DNA of 15,536 nucleotides from Acidisphaera sp035272265 (GCA_035272265.1 DATEQV010000459.1:1-15536); one strand, 5' to 3'. Shown: positions 6,972-15,536, counted from the stretch's first letter. Notes: generated by a model from the letters alone, not told the origin. Numbers and translations: made by a program.

Positions 6972-8054
6972 TTAGGCGAGCAGCCACGCGTTGAAGCGCT
7001 CGAGCATCTTCCCCTTGTTCTGCGCCCACCATTGGTTGTTCGACTGCAGCATCAGCTTCAAATTGCCCGGCGCGGTCGGCAGCAGCTTCGCCCGCTCGGC
7101 GGGGATGTATTTGTAGGCGTTCGGGTTCGTCGGCCCGTATGCGAGCTTGGAGACGAAATCCGCCTGCCGCTTGGCATTGGCGCAGAAGGTGATGAACCGC
7201 TCTGCCATCGCCGCGTGCGGATCGCCCTTTGGCACCACCCAACCCTCGAGCGCATAGATGCCCTGATCCCAGGCGATCGCCACCGGCCCGCCCGCCTCGA
7301 TCACCACCTGCGCGCGCGCGTTCCAGGTCGGCAGCAGGTCGACCTCGCCGCTCTGCAGCATCTGCGTGGTCTGCGCGCCGCCGGTCCACCACACGTCGAC
7401 ATGCTGCTTGATCTGATCGAGCTTCTTGAACGCGCGGTCGACGTCGATCGGATAGACCTTGTCGATCGGCACGCCGTCGGCCAACACCGCCGCCTCGAGC
7501 ATATCGATCGGATGCTTGTGCATCGCGCGCCGGCCGGGGAAGCGCTGCACGTCCCAGAAATCCGCCCAGTTCTGCGGCCCGTTCTTGCCGAACTTGTCGG
7601 TGCGCCAGGCGATGATCGTCGAGTACACATCCTGCCCCATCCAGTCGGGCCGGCGCGCCTGCGGCATGATCTCCGCCATGTCGGCGTTGTTCCAGTCGAG
7701 CGGCTCGAGCAGTCCCTGCGGTGCAAGCTCCGTCTGGTCCGCATCGGTCGCGATCACCGCATCCCAGGTGTAGGACTTGGTATCGACGTTCGCCTTGATC
7801 TCGACCGTCGGATAGTGCTCGCGCGCGACGTGGTTGATGGTGACGTCCGCCTCTTTCGCGAAGGGCTGCACGAAGGCGGCGTCGCAGGCCGGCGTCCATG
7901 CCCCGCCCGGATCCGCCACGGTGATCGTTTCCTTCGCAAAGGCTCGGCGGGGTGCCTCGGCGATCAGGGCAGCAAGCGACGCCACCCCGGCCAGCGCGCC
8001 GCGCCGGCCGATCGCGTAGCGGGACGGATCACGGATGGACGCTGGATCGATCAT
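6972..8054 (-). CDS. ABC transporter periplasmic substrate-binding protein, PotD/SBP_8-like, Tat-exported
   Basis: The 360-residue product begins with a twin-arginine-like leader. SRYAIGRRGALAGVASLAAL (residues 11-30) gives an RR followed by a moderately hydrophobic helix, and a likely cleavage site lies after AFA at residue 40 (mature KETITVADPG). The mature part reads as an extracellular solute-binding protein of the iron/polyamine cluster. An early beta strand leads to a ligand loop, YTWDAVIATDADQTEL resembles the conserved segment of PotD relatives, and RAMHKHPIDMLEAAVLADGV and GPTNPNAYKYIP resemble later family blocks. It captures the solute and delivers it to the fused permease. The start is the ATG at 8054 with GGGGAG about 8 nt upstream, 15 nt after the crotonase gene. 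Ligand is unknown; nitrogenous compounds are a family-based guess. Tat rather than Sec export is inferred from the RR and the weak hydrophobicity. Confidence 0.92.
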   Translation of the reverse strand: MIDPASIRDPSRYAIGRRGALAGVASLAALIAEAPRRAFAKETITVADPGGAWTPACDAAFVQPFAKEADVTINHVAREHYPTVEIKANVDTKSYTWDAVIATDADQTELAPQGLLEPLDWNNADMAEIMPQARRPDWMGQDVYSTIIAWRTDKFGKNGPQNWADFWDVQRFPGRRAMHKHPIDMLEAAVLADGVPIDKVYPIDVDRAFKKLDQIKQHVDVWWTGGAQTTQMLQSGEVDLLPTWNARAQVVIEAGGPVAIAWDQGIYALEGWVVPKGDPHAAMAERFITFCANAKRQADFVSKLAYGPTNPNAYKYIPAERAKLLPTAPGNLKLMLQSNNQWWAQNKGKMLERFNAWLLA

Positions 8055-8069
8055 CGCTCGGTCTCCCCC

Positions 8070-8864
8070 TCAGGTGTTGGCAATTTCTCGTTGCGCGCGC
8101 TTGCGGGCCGCGCGTTCGGCCAGGAACTTCTCCATCATGCGGGCCGGCTCGCCGGTCGCGTAGGCCTCGCGCTGCGTGCGGATCCCGGCCTGGATGCACT
8201 CACGGAAGCTGGCCTCCGTCACTTCGCGGAACCGCGCCTTGTTCAGGCGCATCGCCACCGGTGCCTTTTCCGCCAGCTCATGCGCGAGCGCCATCGCCGT
8301 GGGCATGACCTCATCGCGCGGCACCAGGCGGTTGATCAGGCCGATCGCGTGGCATTCGGCCGCGTCCATCATGCGCCCGGTCAGCGTCAGGTCGATGGTG
8401 CGCGCGAGCCCGAGCATCTCCTTCATGATCCACGGGCCGGTCACGCTGGCGATCCCGGCATTGATCTCCGGCTGGCCCATGGTGACCCCGTCGTGCCCGA
8501 CGCGGATGTCGCCCAGCAGCGCCACCTGGAACGCCGATCCGGCGGCAAGACCGTTCAGCGCGACGATCAGCGGCTTCGACAACGAGCGGATGCGGTCATA
8601 CAGCCGCTCCCATTCGCCCATCCACAGCTCGGCGCGGTCCGGATCGAACGTCTTCGTCTCGTTCAGGTCCTGCCCGGCGCCGAACGCGCGCTCGCCCGCG
8701 CCGGTGAGCACGATCGCGCGCACCGCCGCATCCGCCTCCACCGCGTCGAGGCTCGCGAGCAGCATCTCGCGCATCGGCGTGTGCCACGCGTTCAGGATCT
8801 CCGGCCGGTTGAGCGTGATGACGGCGACGCGACCCTCCGTGCGGGTCAGGACGAAAGGCTGCAT
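8070..8864 (-). CDS. Enoyl-CoA hydratase/isomerase (crotonase) family protein
   Basis: This 264-residue protein has normal crotonase length and fold markers. ERAFGAGQDLNE (58-69) supplies one half of the oxyanion hole, NGLAAGSAFQVALLGDI (104-120) the second, and MGQPEINAGI (129-138) the catalytic region. Ungapped alignment from the GDI aspartate places Gln113 where rat mitochondrial hydratase has Glu144; Glu133 in QPE matches Glu164. Classical hydration uses both glutamates, whereas Delta3,Delta2-enoyl-CoA isomerases keep only the Glu164 equivalent. Isomerase, lyase or decarboxylase chemistry is therefore as plausible as hydratase. The start is ATG at 8864, with GGGAG upstream. Longer in-frame extensions would run through the divergent regulator. 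It is the first gene of the minus-strand operon, directly next to the putative operator, and 15 nt before the transporter genes. Confidence 0.92.
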   Translation of the reverse strand: MQPFVLTRTEGRVAVITLNRPEILNAWHTPMREMLLASLDAVEADAAVRAIVLTGAGERAFGAGQDLNETKTFDPDRAELWMGEWERLYDRIRSLSKPLIVALNGLAAGSAFQVALLGDIRVGHDGVTMGQPEINAGIASVTGPWIMKEMLGLARTIDLTLTGRMMDAAECHAIGLINRLVPRDEVMPTAMALAHELAEKAPVAMRLNKARFREVTEASFRECIQAGIRTQREAYATGEPARMMEKFLAERAARKRAQREIANT

Positions 8865-8892
8865 CGGACTCTCTCCCAGGCCTGTGCGCCAC

Positions 8893-8920
8893 GTATCGCA
8901 ATGCAATACAGCGTATTGCA
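8893..8920. promoter_or_regulatory. Probable IclR-type operator: three alternating 8-bp half-sites
   Basis: Within the 88-bp spacer between the divergent crotonase and IclR genes lies GTATCGCA (8893-8900), one base, TGCAATAC (8902-8909), the spacer AGC, then GTATTGCA (8913-8920). The last two form a perfect 8-bp inverted repeat with a 3-nt gap. The first two form an inverted repeat with one mismatch and a 1-nt gap. The position next to an autologous IclR gene makes this the natural operator for both the operon and the regulator. The repeats are seen directly; regulator binding is inferred. It sits about 29-57 bp upstream of the crotonase ATG, where a bound protein would overlap a promoter. 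Confidence 0.75.
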
Positions 8921-8952
8921 ACGGTGCCGTGCTCCGGGCATCCTTGTCAACG

Positions 8953-9780
8953 ATGACCCGGCTCGGGCTGCCTGCAAACGAAACCACCGCCGTGCGAGCG
9001 CCGCGCGGCGATCCGCTGTTCGTGCGCTCCATCGAGAAGGCCTTTCGCGTGCTGTCTGCCTTCGGCGCCGGCCGGCCCAGCTTGTCCTTGAGCCAGGTCG
9101 CCGAAGCGGCCGAGCTCGACAAGAGTTCCGCCCAGCGTTTCACCCACACGCTCGAACGCCTTGGTTACCTGCGCAAGGATCCAGACTCCCGGCGGTTCGA
9201 GTTGACGACAAGGGCGCTCGACCTCGGCTACCACTACATGCGAGCGAGCCCGATCCTGGACCGCGCGACGCCCTACCTGCTCGACCTCAGCCGCAGCACC
9301 GAGGAGGCCGTGAGTCTCACCGTGCTCGACGACACCGAAATCGTCTACGTCGCACGCTTCATGAGCCGACGGATGGTCAGCAGCAACGTCATCGTCGGCA
9401 CGAGGCTGCCGGCGTATTGCACGGCGCCGGGCCGCGCCATGCTCGCCTGCCTGCCGCAGAGTCGTGCCCGCGCCATCCTCGCCGCCTCCGACCGCAAGCC
9501 GCACACCGACCATACGACCTGGGGCGTGCCGGATTTGCTCGCCAGCCTGACCGAAGCCGCGATGCGCGGCTACGCCATCGCCGTCGAGGAGATCTTTCCC
9601 GACGACGTCTCTCTCGGCGCGGCCATCACCGGCGCCCGCGGCGAGCCGGTGGGCGCCGTCAGCCTGTCCGTCTCGCGCCTGCATGCGTCACCCGAGGAGG
9701 CGGAATCGCGCTTCGCTCCGATGCTCCGCGCTGCTGCAAGATCGATGTCGTTTCACGTGCTGCCAGGGGGACCGGGATGA
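8953..9780 (+). CDS. IclR-family transcriptional regulator
   Basis: This 275-residue regulator has the IclR layout. A winged helix-turn-helix at about residues 22-85 includes FVRSIEKAFRVLSAF, LSLSQVAEAAELDKSSAQRFTHTLERLGYL and the wing DPDSRRFELT. An effector-binding domain at about 100-270 includes LPAYCTAPGRAML and GAAITGARGEPVGAVSLS. It would bind DNA as a dimer or tetramer and sense a small molecule, most likely a pathway acid or CoA-related intermediate. The ATG at 8953 gives a 20-residue tail before the first helix and no clear SD; a GTG at 8992 is an in-frame alternative. It is divergent from the catabolic/transport operon, with a three-half-site palindrome between them, so it probably controls both. 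Its stop overlaps the next gene (ATGA). Family is certain; the ligand is unknown. Confidence 0.95.
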   Translation: MTRLGLPANETTAVRAPRGDPLFVRSIEKAFRVLSAFGAGRPSLSLSQVAEAAELDKSSAQRFTHTLERLGYLRKDPDSRRFELTTRALDLGYHYMRASPILDRATPYLLDLSRSTEEAVSLTVLDDTEIVYVARFMSRRMVSSNVIVGTRLPAYCTAPGRAMLACLPQSRARAILAASDRKPHTDHTTWGVPDLLASLTEAAMRGYAIAVEEIFPDDVSLGAAITGARGEPVGAVSLSVSRLHASPEEAESRFAPMLRAAARSMSFHVLPGGPG

Positions 9781-10859
9781 GCGAACCGGCCGACATCCTG
9801 CTGCTGGGCAGCGGGCCCTTCGCCGCCCGCATCGCCTTCGATCTCGCCGCCACCGCACGCCAGCCGACACGCGTGATCGTCGCCGCCCGCAATCCGGCAC
9901 GGCTCGACTGGGTGCGCACCGCCGCACGTGCGCGGGCGGCGCTGTTCGAAACGCCCGCGAGATTCGAGACGACCACGGTCGACCTGCTCGACGACGGCGA
10001 GGCCGCGGCGCTGCTGGCACGCGTCCGCCCGCGCGTGGTCGTGCAGGCCGCGTCAGCCCAGCCCGGCTCCGTCATCGCCGGGCGGCCAACCAGCTGGACC
10101 CGTCTGGTCGCAGAGGGCGGCCTGAGCGCAACCGCCGTTTTCCAGGCGCTCGTCACGTGCACCGTCGCGGCCGCGGTGCGTGACGCGCACCCGACCCCGC
10201 ATCTGGTGAACTGCTGCTTCCCCGACGTGGTGAACGGCCTGGTCGCCGCCAGCGGTCTCCCGGTGCTCTGCGGCGCGGGCAATATCGGCATTCTCTCCAA
10301 CGCCTTCGCCGGTGACGTGCAGGCCGCCGGGCAGACGGGAGAGCTGCGGATGCTCGCCCACTACCAGCAGCTCGGCGTCTGGCGCGCCGGCCCTGCCGAG
10401 CGCGGCGGTCCACCGCCGAGGCTTTGGCTGGACGAACGCGAGCTACCGGACGTGTTCACCCGCTTCGCCGCCGTTCGGCTCACGCCCGAACCCGCGATCG
10501 ACATCTCCGGCGCGTCCGCCGTGCCGCTCGCGCTCGCGCTCGCGCATGGCCGGACGTGGCGCGGCCATGTTCCCGGCCCGCACGGACTGCCCGGCGGCTA
10601 TCCTGTGGGCTGGGACGGCGAGACCCTGCATCTCGATCTGCCGCCGGGCCTGACGAAGCAGTCAGCCGTCGCGTGGAACGCGCAGTTCGAAGCGGAGAAC
10701 GGCCTCGTGATCGAGGGTGCTCGCGCACGATACACCGGCCGCCTCCACGAGGCGCTACGCCGGGTCAGTCCGTCGCTCGCCGCCGGTTTCGCTCTCGACG
10801 ACCTGCGCGACGTGCACGCCGAAATGCAGACGCTGCGCGCGCAGCTGGACCAAGGCTGA
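9777..10859 (+). CDS. Rossmann-fold NAD(P)-binding protein of unknown function
   Basis: The gene encodes 360 residues. The N-terminus DILLLGSGPFAARIAFDLA (about 6-24) is a GxGxxA dinucleotide-binding turn, followed after the second strand by VAARNPARL (35-43). That resembles the NADP-preferring arrangement in saccharopine-dehydrogenase-like proteins. VVVQAAS (87-93) could be the end of strand four. A Gly-rich LCGAGNIGILSNAF (164-177) and the segment HLVNCCFPDVVNG (142-154) are distinctive but I do not recognise them. No signal peptide or membrane helix is visible. The ATG at 9777 overlaps the IclR stop and has AGGGGG upstream, so it is co-translated with the regulator. It could be an oxidoreductase of the same pathway or a sensor or accessory protein. 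Fold assignment is moderate; function is not assigned. Confidence 0.82.
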   Translation: MSEPADILLLGSGPFAARIAFDLAATARQPTRVIVAARNPARLDWVRTAARARAALFETPARFETTTVDLLDDGEAAALLARVRPRVVVQAASAQPGSVIAGRPTSWTRLVAEGGLSATAVFQALVTCTVAAAVRDAHPTPHLVNCCFPDVVNGLVAASGLPVLCGAGNIGILSNAFAGDVQAAGQTGELRMLAHYQQLGVWRAGPAERGGPPPRLWLDERELPDVFTRFAAVRLTPEPAIDISGASAVPLALALAHGRTWRGHVPGPHGLPGGYPVGWDGETLHLDLPPGLTKQSAVAWNAQFEAENGLVIEGARARYTGRLHEALRRVSPSLAAGFALDDLRDVHAEMQTLRAQLDQG

Positions 10860-10925
10860 TCCTCGCTCTCGGGCGTGTTCATTGTTGCGTCTTCGCCAAG
10901 GTAGCGCCTGTTCGTCGTCCTCCGC
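10860..10925. other. Convergent intergenic spacer without an evident terminator
   Basis: These 66 bp separate the convergent ends of the Rossmann-fold gene and glpK. I find no GC stem followed by a T-run in either direction and no other motif. Confidence 0.6.
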
Positions 10926-12425
<1,500 letters not shown>

Positions 12426-12456
12426 GGTGACGTTCGTTCCCCGGAAGCGCTCGTTC

Positions 12457-13950
12457 TTAGGGCGTGAGAGCCGCGTGGCCTTTCCTTTCGAGATGATCGG
12501 CCAGACGGGACGCGGTCGCCGGCCGCACGTGCAGCCCGAGCTTGGACCGGCGCCACAGCACGTCCTCGGGCGTTCGCGCCCACTCGGCAGCGACGAGATA
12601 ATCAACTTCGGCTTCTGTCAGTCCGCCGCCGAGGTCGGCTCCCATGTCGGGGCCCGCAAACCGCTCCGCGCGCGTCCCGTACGCGCGTACGAGACGGCGC
12701 GCGGTATCCAACGCGAGTGCGGGATGGCGTGCGCAGAACTCGCGCAGATAGACGTCGAAGTCCGCGAAATCCCCGCCGGGTAACGGCTTGGTCGCAGTCC
12801 ATGACGGCCCGACCGGCCGGCCGAGCGCAGGCAACAGCTTCTCCAGCGCCTGTTCGGCGAGGCGGCGATACGTCGTGATCTTCCCGCCGTACACCGACAG
12901 CAGCGGCGGGGTGCCGGGGGCACGCTCAAGATCGAGCACGTAGTCCCGCGTCACCGCCTTTGCGTCGGATGCCTGGTCGTCGAACAGCGGACGGACACCG
13001 GAATACGACCAGATGACATCGGCCGGCGAGATCGGACGACGGAGATAGCGGTTGACGCTGTCGCACAGATAGGCGGTTTCCTCGGCGGAGATGCCGACCA
13101 CCCCGGGATCGCCATCGAACGGAATGTCGGTGGTGCCGACCAGCGAAAAGTCGTGCTCGTAGGGAATGACGAAGTCGATGCGCCCGTCCGGGTTCTGCAG
13201 GATGAAGGCGAAATCGCCGTCATGCAGACGCGGGACCACGATGTGGCTGCCCTTGACCAGTCGCACGCTCTTCCCCGAGTTGCGGCCGAGCTGTGTGCGC
13301 AGCACCTGCTCCACCCAGGGTCCGGCGGCATTGACCAGCGCACGCGCGGCAATCGGCCCGGCTTCGGTCTCGGCCCGCCACAGCCCTCCGTCGGCACGCG
13401 CAGAGAGCAGTTTCGTGCGCGTGCGGATGCTCGCACCCCGCTCGGCGGCATCCATCGCGTTCAACACGACGAGACGCGCGTCCTGCACCCAGCAATCGGC
13501 ATAGGTGAAGCCGCGCCGGAACTCCGGCCGCAGCACCTGGCCGGCCGGATGGGTGGCGAACGACACGCCGCGCGAAGCCGGCAGGCGCTTGCGGGGACCG
13601 AGATGGTCATACAGGAACAGCCCGGCGCGGATCATCCAGGCCGGACGCAGATGGGGCTCGTGCGGTAAGACGAATTCCAACGGCCAGATGATGTGCGGGG
13701 CGATGGCGAGCAGGCGCTCGCGCTCGATCAGCGCCTCGCGGACCAGCCGGAACTCGTAATATTCGAGGTAGCGCAGCCCGCCATGGATCAGCTTGGTGCT
13801 GGCCGAGGAGGTATGCGCGGCAAGGTCGTGCTGCTCGACAAGCGCCACCGACAGGCCCCTGCCTGCGGCGTCCCGGGCGATACCCGCGCCATTGACGCCT
13901 CCGCCCACGATGAGGAGGTCGACCGGCTGCGCCTGCTCGGAATCGAACAT
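12457..13950 (-). CDS. glpD: Aerobic glycerol-3-phosphate dehydrogenase
   Basis: The 497-residue flavoprotein oxidises glycerol-3-phosphate to dihydroxyacetone phosphate at the cytoplasmic membrane and reduces quinone. The FAD-binding start is VDLLIVGGGVNGAGIARDAAGRG (10-32). The family signature STKLIHGGLRYLEYYEF follows at 51-67. Other conserved blocks are NAAGPWVEQVL, LVKGSHIVVPR, FVIPYEHDFSLVGTTD and VYGGKITTYRRLAEQA, and the C-terminal DAO_C domain ends in WARTPEDVLWRRSKLGL. The ATG at 13950 is preferred because it gives the usual MFDSEQ-type short leader; an in-frame TTG at 14001 would add 17 polar residues. An AAGG lies about 10 nt upstream. It is first of the glpD-glpK pair and follows the chemoreceptor gene by about 160 bp, so it probably has its own promoter, though I could not locate a convincing one. 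Confidence 0.97.
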   Translation of the reverse strand: MFDSEQAQPVDLLIVGGGVNGAGIARDAAGRGLSVALVEQHDLAAHTSSASTKLIHGGLRYLEYYEFRLVREALIERERLLAIAPHIIWPLEFVLPHEPHLRPAWMIRAGLFLYDHLGPRKRLPASRGVSFATHPAGQVLRPEFRRGFTYADCWVQDARLVVLNAMDAAERGASIRTRTKLLSARADGGLWRAETEAGPIAARALVNAAGPWVEQVLRTQLGRNSGKSVRLVKGSHIVVPRLHDGDFAFILQNPDGRIDFVIPYEHDFSLVGTTDIPFDGDPGVVGISAEETAYLCDSVNRYLRRPISPADVIWSYSGVRPLFDDQASDAKAVTRDYVLDLERAPGTPPLLSVYGGKITTYRRLAEQALEKLLPALGRPVGPSWTATKPLPGGDFADFDVYLREFCARHPALALDTARRLVRAYGTRAERFAGPDMGADLGGGLTEAEVDYLVAAEWARTPEDVLWRRSKLGLHVRPATASRLADHLERKGHAALTP

Positions 13951-14109
13951 CGCCGCTCTGCCTTGCCCTTCCGCACGCCCTCTCGGGGACTGTTCGTGCA
14001 AGCCCTATTTGGGCCGAGACATGTCAGGCACGCAATCGCGACGCCGATGACCACCTGCAGCGACGGCGCCGTCATCGACACCCCGATGAACGCGCTCCCG
14101 AATCGGACG
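13951..14109. other. Intergenic region between chemoreceptor and glpD with a palindrome
   Basis: This 159-bp spacer must hold the glpD leader and, if the chemoreceptor transcript ends here, its terminator. A perfect 12-bp palindrome GACGGCGCCGTC lies at 14062-14073. Overlapping 7-bp arms CGATGAC (14045-14051) and GTCATCG (14071-14077) form a second possible stem. No T-run follows on the minus strand, so a classic intrinsic terminator is not supported. I see no convincing -35/-10 pair or GlpR-like operator. Confidence 0.45.
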
Positions 14110-15536
14110 CTAGAATTCTTCCCAGTCGTCCGGCGTCTGCGTCGCGCGCGCGGGCTGTTGTCCGGGACGGGCCGCGTTGGCGACGGCGCGGGCGGGCCGC
14201 GAGGCGGGGCGGCTGTTGTATCGGCCGATCATGTCCTTCAGCGATGCGTCGCGGCCGTTGACCGTCGAAGCCCTGGCCTGCGGCACCGGCGCGGGAACGC
14301 CACCTTGTGCCGTCTTGATCGAGGTTGCAGGGACCGCGCCGACCTTGAAGCGGGCGATGATGCCCGCCAGCGCCTCGCTCTCGCGCGCCAGCGCCTGGGT
14401 GGTCGCGTTGGCTTGCTCGGCCATCGCCGCATTCTGCTGCGTCATCTGGTCCATCTGGCCGATGGCGGTGTTGATCTCGCCGACACCCAGGGCCTGCTCG
14501 CGCGCAGAAGCGGCGATGCTGACGATCGCGGAATTGATCTCGGCAATCTGCCCGGCGATCCGGTGCAGCGCCGTGCCGGCGCGGCCGACCAGCTCCACAC
14601 CGGCCGCGACCTGATCGGACGAAGACACGATCAGGCGCTTGATCTCCTTGGCCGCCTCGGCCGAGCGCTGCGCGAGCGCGCGTACTTCCGCGGCGACGAC
14701 GGCGAACCCGCGCCCCGCTTCGCCCGCGCGCGCCGCCTCGACCCCGGCGTTCAGGGCGAGCAGGTTGGTCTGGAAGGCGATCTCGTCGATCATGCTGGTG
14801 ATGCTGGCGATCTGCTTCGACGACGCCTCGATCCCGCTCATCGCCGTCACTGCCTGGCCGACGACGTCGCCGGATTCTTCCGCCTGCGCCTTCGTCGCCT
14901 CGACCGTCTGCCGCGCCAGCTCTGCACCCTCGGCAGTCTTGTGCACGGTCGACGTGACCTGGCCGAGCGCCGAGGCTGTCTGCTGCAGGTTGGCGGCCTG
15001 CTCCTCGGTGCGTTGAGACAGATTGTCCGCGGCAGCGCGGATCTCGCGCATGCCTTCGTCCATCGCATGGCCGGAGCCCGCCACCTGCTGCAACACGCTC
15101 TGCAAGGCATCCAGCGCACCGTTGAAGTCGCGTGCCAGCCGGTCGAACGGCGGTGGAAAGTCCTGCGCGATGCGCTGCTGCAAGTCGCCGCCGGACAGGC
15201 GGGCCAGCGCGGCTTCCAGCGCGGCGACCGCACGCACGCGATCGGTGACGTCGGTTACGAACGTCATGATGCTGGCCACAAGGCCACCAGGACCGGTGAC
15301 CGCGTTGTAGGACTCCGCAAGCCAGATCTCCCGTCCGCCCTTGCCGACGCGAGCAACCTCGGCGACGAAATGCTCGCCGCCGCGCAGCCGGGCCCAGAAG
15401 TTTCGGTACTCCGCGGAAGCAGCGACATCGGGCGTGACAAGAATGCTGTGGTGCCGGCCGACCAGCTCCTGCCGCGTATAGCCTACGGTGCGAAGAAAGC
15501 TCTCGTTCGCGTGGACGATCTCGCCATCGGCGGTGA
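14110..15536 (-). CDS. PAS-domain methyl-accepting chemotaxis protein (5' truncated)
   Basis: The frame is open to the right edge, giving 474 visible residues. Visible residues 1-85 are a PAS domain (TADGEIVHANESFLRTVGYTRQELVGRHH near the start, then FWARLRGGEHFVAEVARVGKGGREIWLAESYNAV). Next comes a HAMP-like linker (ARLSGGDLQQRI, about 110-125), then a long coiled coil. The signalling hairpin tip is at about 250-300: IDEIAFQTNLLALNAGVEAARAGEAGRGFAVVAAEVRALAQRSAEAAKEI, which contacts CheA/CheW. The C-terminus DDWEEF resembles the xWxxF tether for CheR/CheB. No transmembrane helix appears in the visible part, so it may be a soluble, Aer-like receptor sensing a redox or ligand state through PAS. 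The Met/Val codons near 15279 lie inside the PAS-to-linker region and are not the real start. The true N-terminus, perhaps with more PAS domains, is outside the window. Confidence 0.95.
   Translation of the reverse strand, partial: TADGEIVHANESFLRTVGYTRQELVGRHHSILVTPDVAASAEYRNFWARLRGGEHFVAEVARVGKGGREIWLAESYNAVTGPGGLVASIMTFVTDVTDRVRAVAALEAALARLSGGDLQQRIAQDFPPPFDRLARDFNGALDALQSVLQQVAGSGHAMDEGMREIRAAADNLSQRTEEQAANLQQTASALGQVTSTVHKTAEGAELARQTVEATKAQAEESGDVVGQAVTAMSGIEASSKQIASITSMIDEIAFQTNLLALNAGVEAARAGEAGRGFAVVAAEVRALAQRSAEAAKEIKRLIVSSSDQVAAGVELVGRAGTALHRIAGQIAEINSAIVSIAASAREQALGVGEINTAIGQMDQMTQQNAAMAEQANATTQALARESEALAGIIARFKVGAVPATSIKTAQGGVPAPVPQARASTVNGRDASLKDMIGRYNSRPASRPARAVANAARPGQQPARATQTPDDWEEF

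Noticed and set aside
8945..8950. Perfect TTGACA on the minus strand as a -35 box for the crotonase operon
   Set aside because: No acceptable -10 hexamer lies 16-19 nt downstream (the site there reads GCACCG-like), so I do not call a promoter, although one must exist in this spacer.
5877..10859. Very long + strand open frame (about 1660 codons), with its 5' two-thirds antisense to the ATPase, binding-protein and crotonase genes
   Set aside because: Its antisense part is rich in Arg, His, Gln and Pro with no recognisable domain, as expected from the complement of high-GC codons. Only its 3' part from 9777 is a real gene.
10860..10925. Bidirectional terminator between the convergent genes
   Set aside because: Only short, imperfect GC pairings are visible and no T-run follows a stem on either strand.
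13788..14081. Minus-strand small open frame starting with a hydrophobic stretch in the MCP-glpD gap
   Set aside because: Beyond about 30 residues it only overlaps glpD in another frame, with Arg/Ser-rich sequence. There is no supporting family motif or clear ribosome site.

Overview
The window is GC-rich, almost entirely coding DNA with the look of an alphaproteobacterial chromosome. The phylum-level guess rests on the high GC, the methyl-accepting chemotaxis protein (MCP) hairpin sequence and the operon style; I cannot name a genus. It holds eleven protein genes, two of them cut by the window edges. I see no RNA genes, insertion sequences, CRISPR arrays or attachment sites. The longest gene-free stretch is about 160 bp (13951-14109).

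Region 1 (1-1760, + strand) has two overlapping genes for a flavoprotein pair of the HcnB/HcnC or opine-oxidase OoxA/OoxB type. The first is a truncated NAD/FAD-fold subunit ending in a [2Fe-2S] BFD-like domain. The second is a DAO-fold FAD oxidoreductase. Such pairs oxidise C-N bonds of amino acids, D-hydroxyproline, glycine or opines.

Region 2 (1757-8864, - strand) is a tight six-gene operon read right to left: crotonase-family enzyme, Tat-exported substrate-binding protein, PotA-type ATPase, one polypeptide carrying both ABC permease domains, class II aldolase/adducin-like protein, and acyl-CoA ligase. Genes overlap by 4 nt, abut, or lie 12-15 nt apart. It ends with its stop codon interleaved with the stop of the convergent oxidoreductase gene.

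Region 3 (8865-10859) is the control point. An 88-bp divergent spacer holds three alternating 8-bp half-sites (8893-8920), placed between the operon and an IclR-family regulator. The regulator overlaps by 4 nt a gene for a Rossmann-fold protein of unknown function, possibly distantly saccharopine-dehydrogenase-like. Regions 1-3 together read as an uncharacterised catabolic island. A PotABCD-like importer would bring in a small, probably nitrogen-containing solute; the flavoenzyme pair would oxidise it; the CoA ligase, crotonase and aldolase-like protein would process the carbon skeleton; IclR would sense an intermediate. This pathway is inference. Two enzymes differ from their textbook models at catalytic positions: the ligase A10 lysine is Arg, and the crotonase Glu144-equivalent is Gln.

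Region 4 (10926-15536, - strand) is ordinary glycerol catabolism (glpD then glpK, without glpF or glpR here). It lies downstream of a PAS-containing, probably cytoplasmic chemoreceptor that runs off the right edge.
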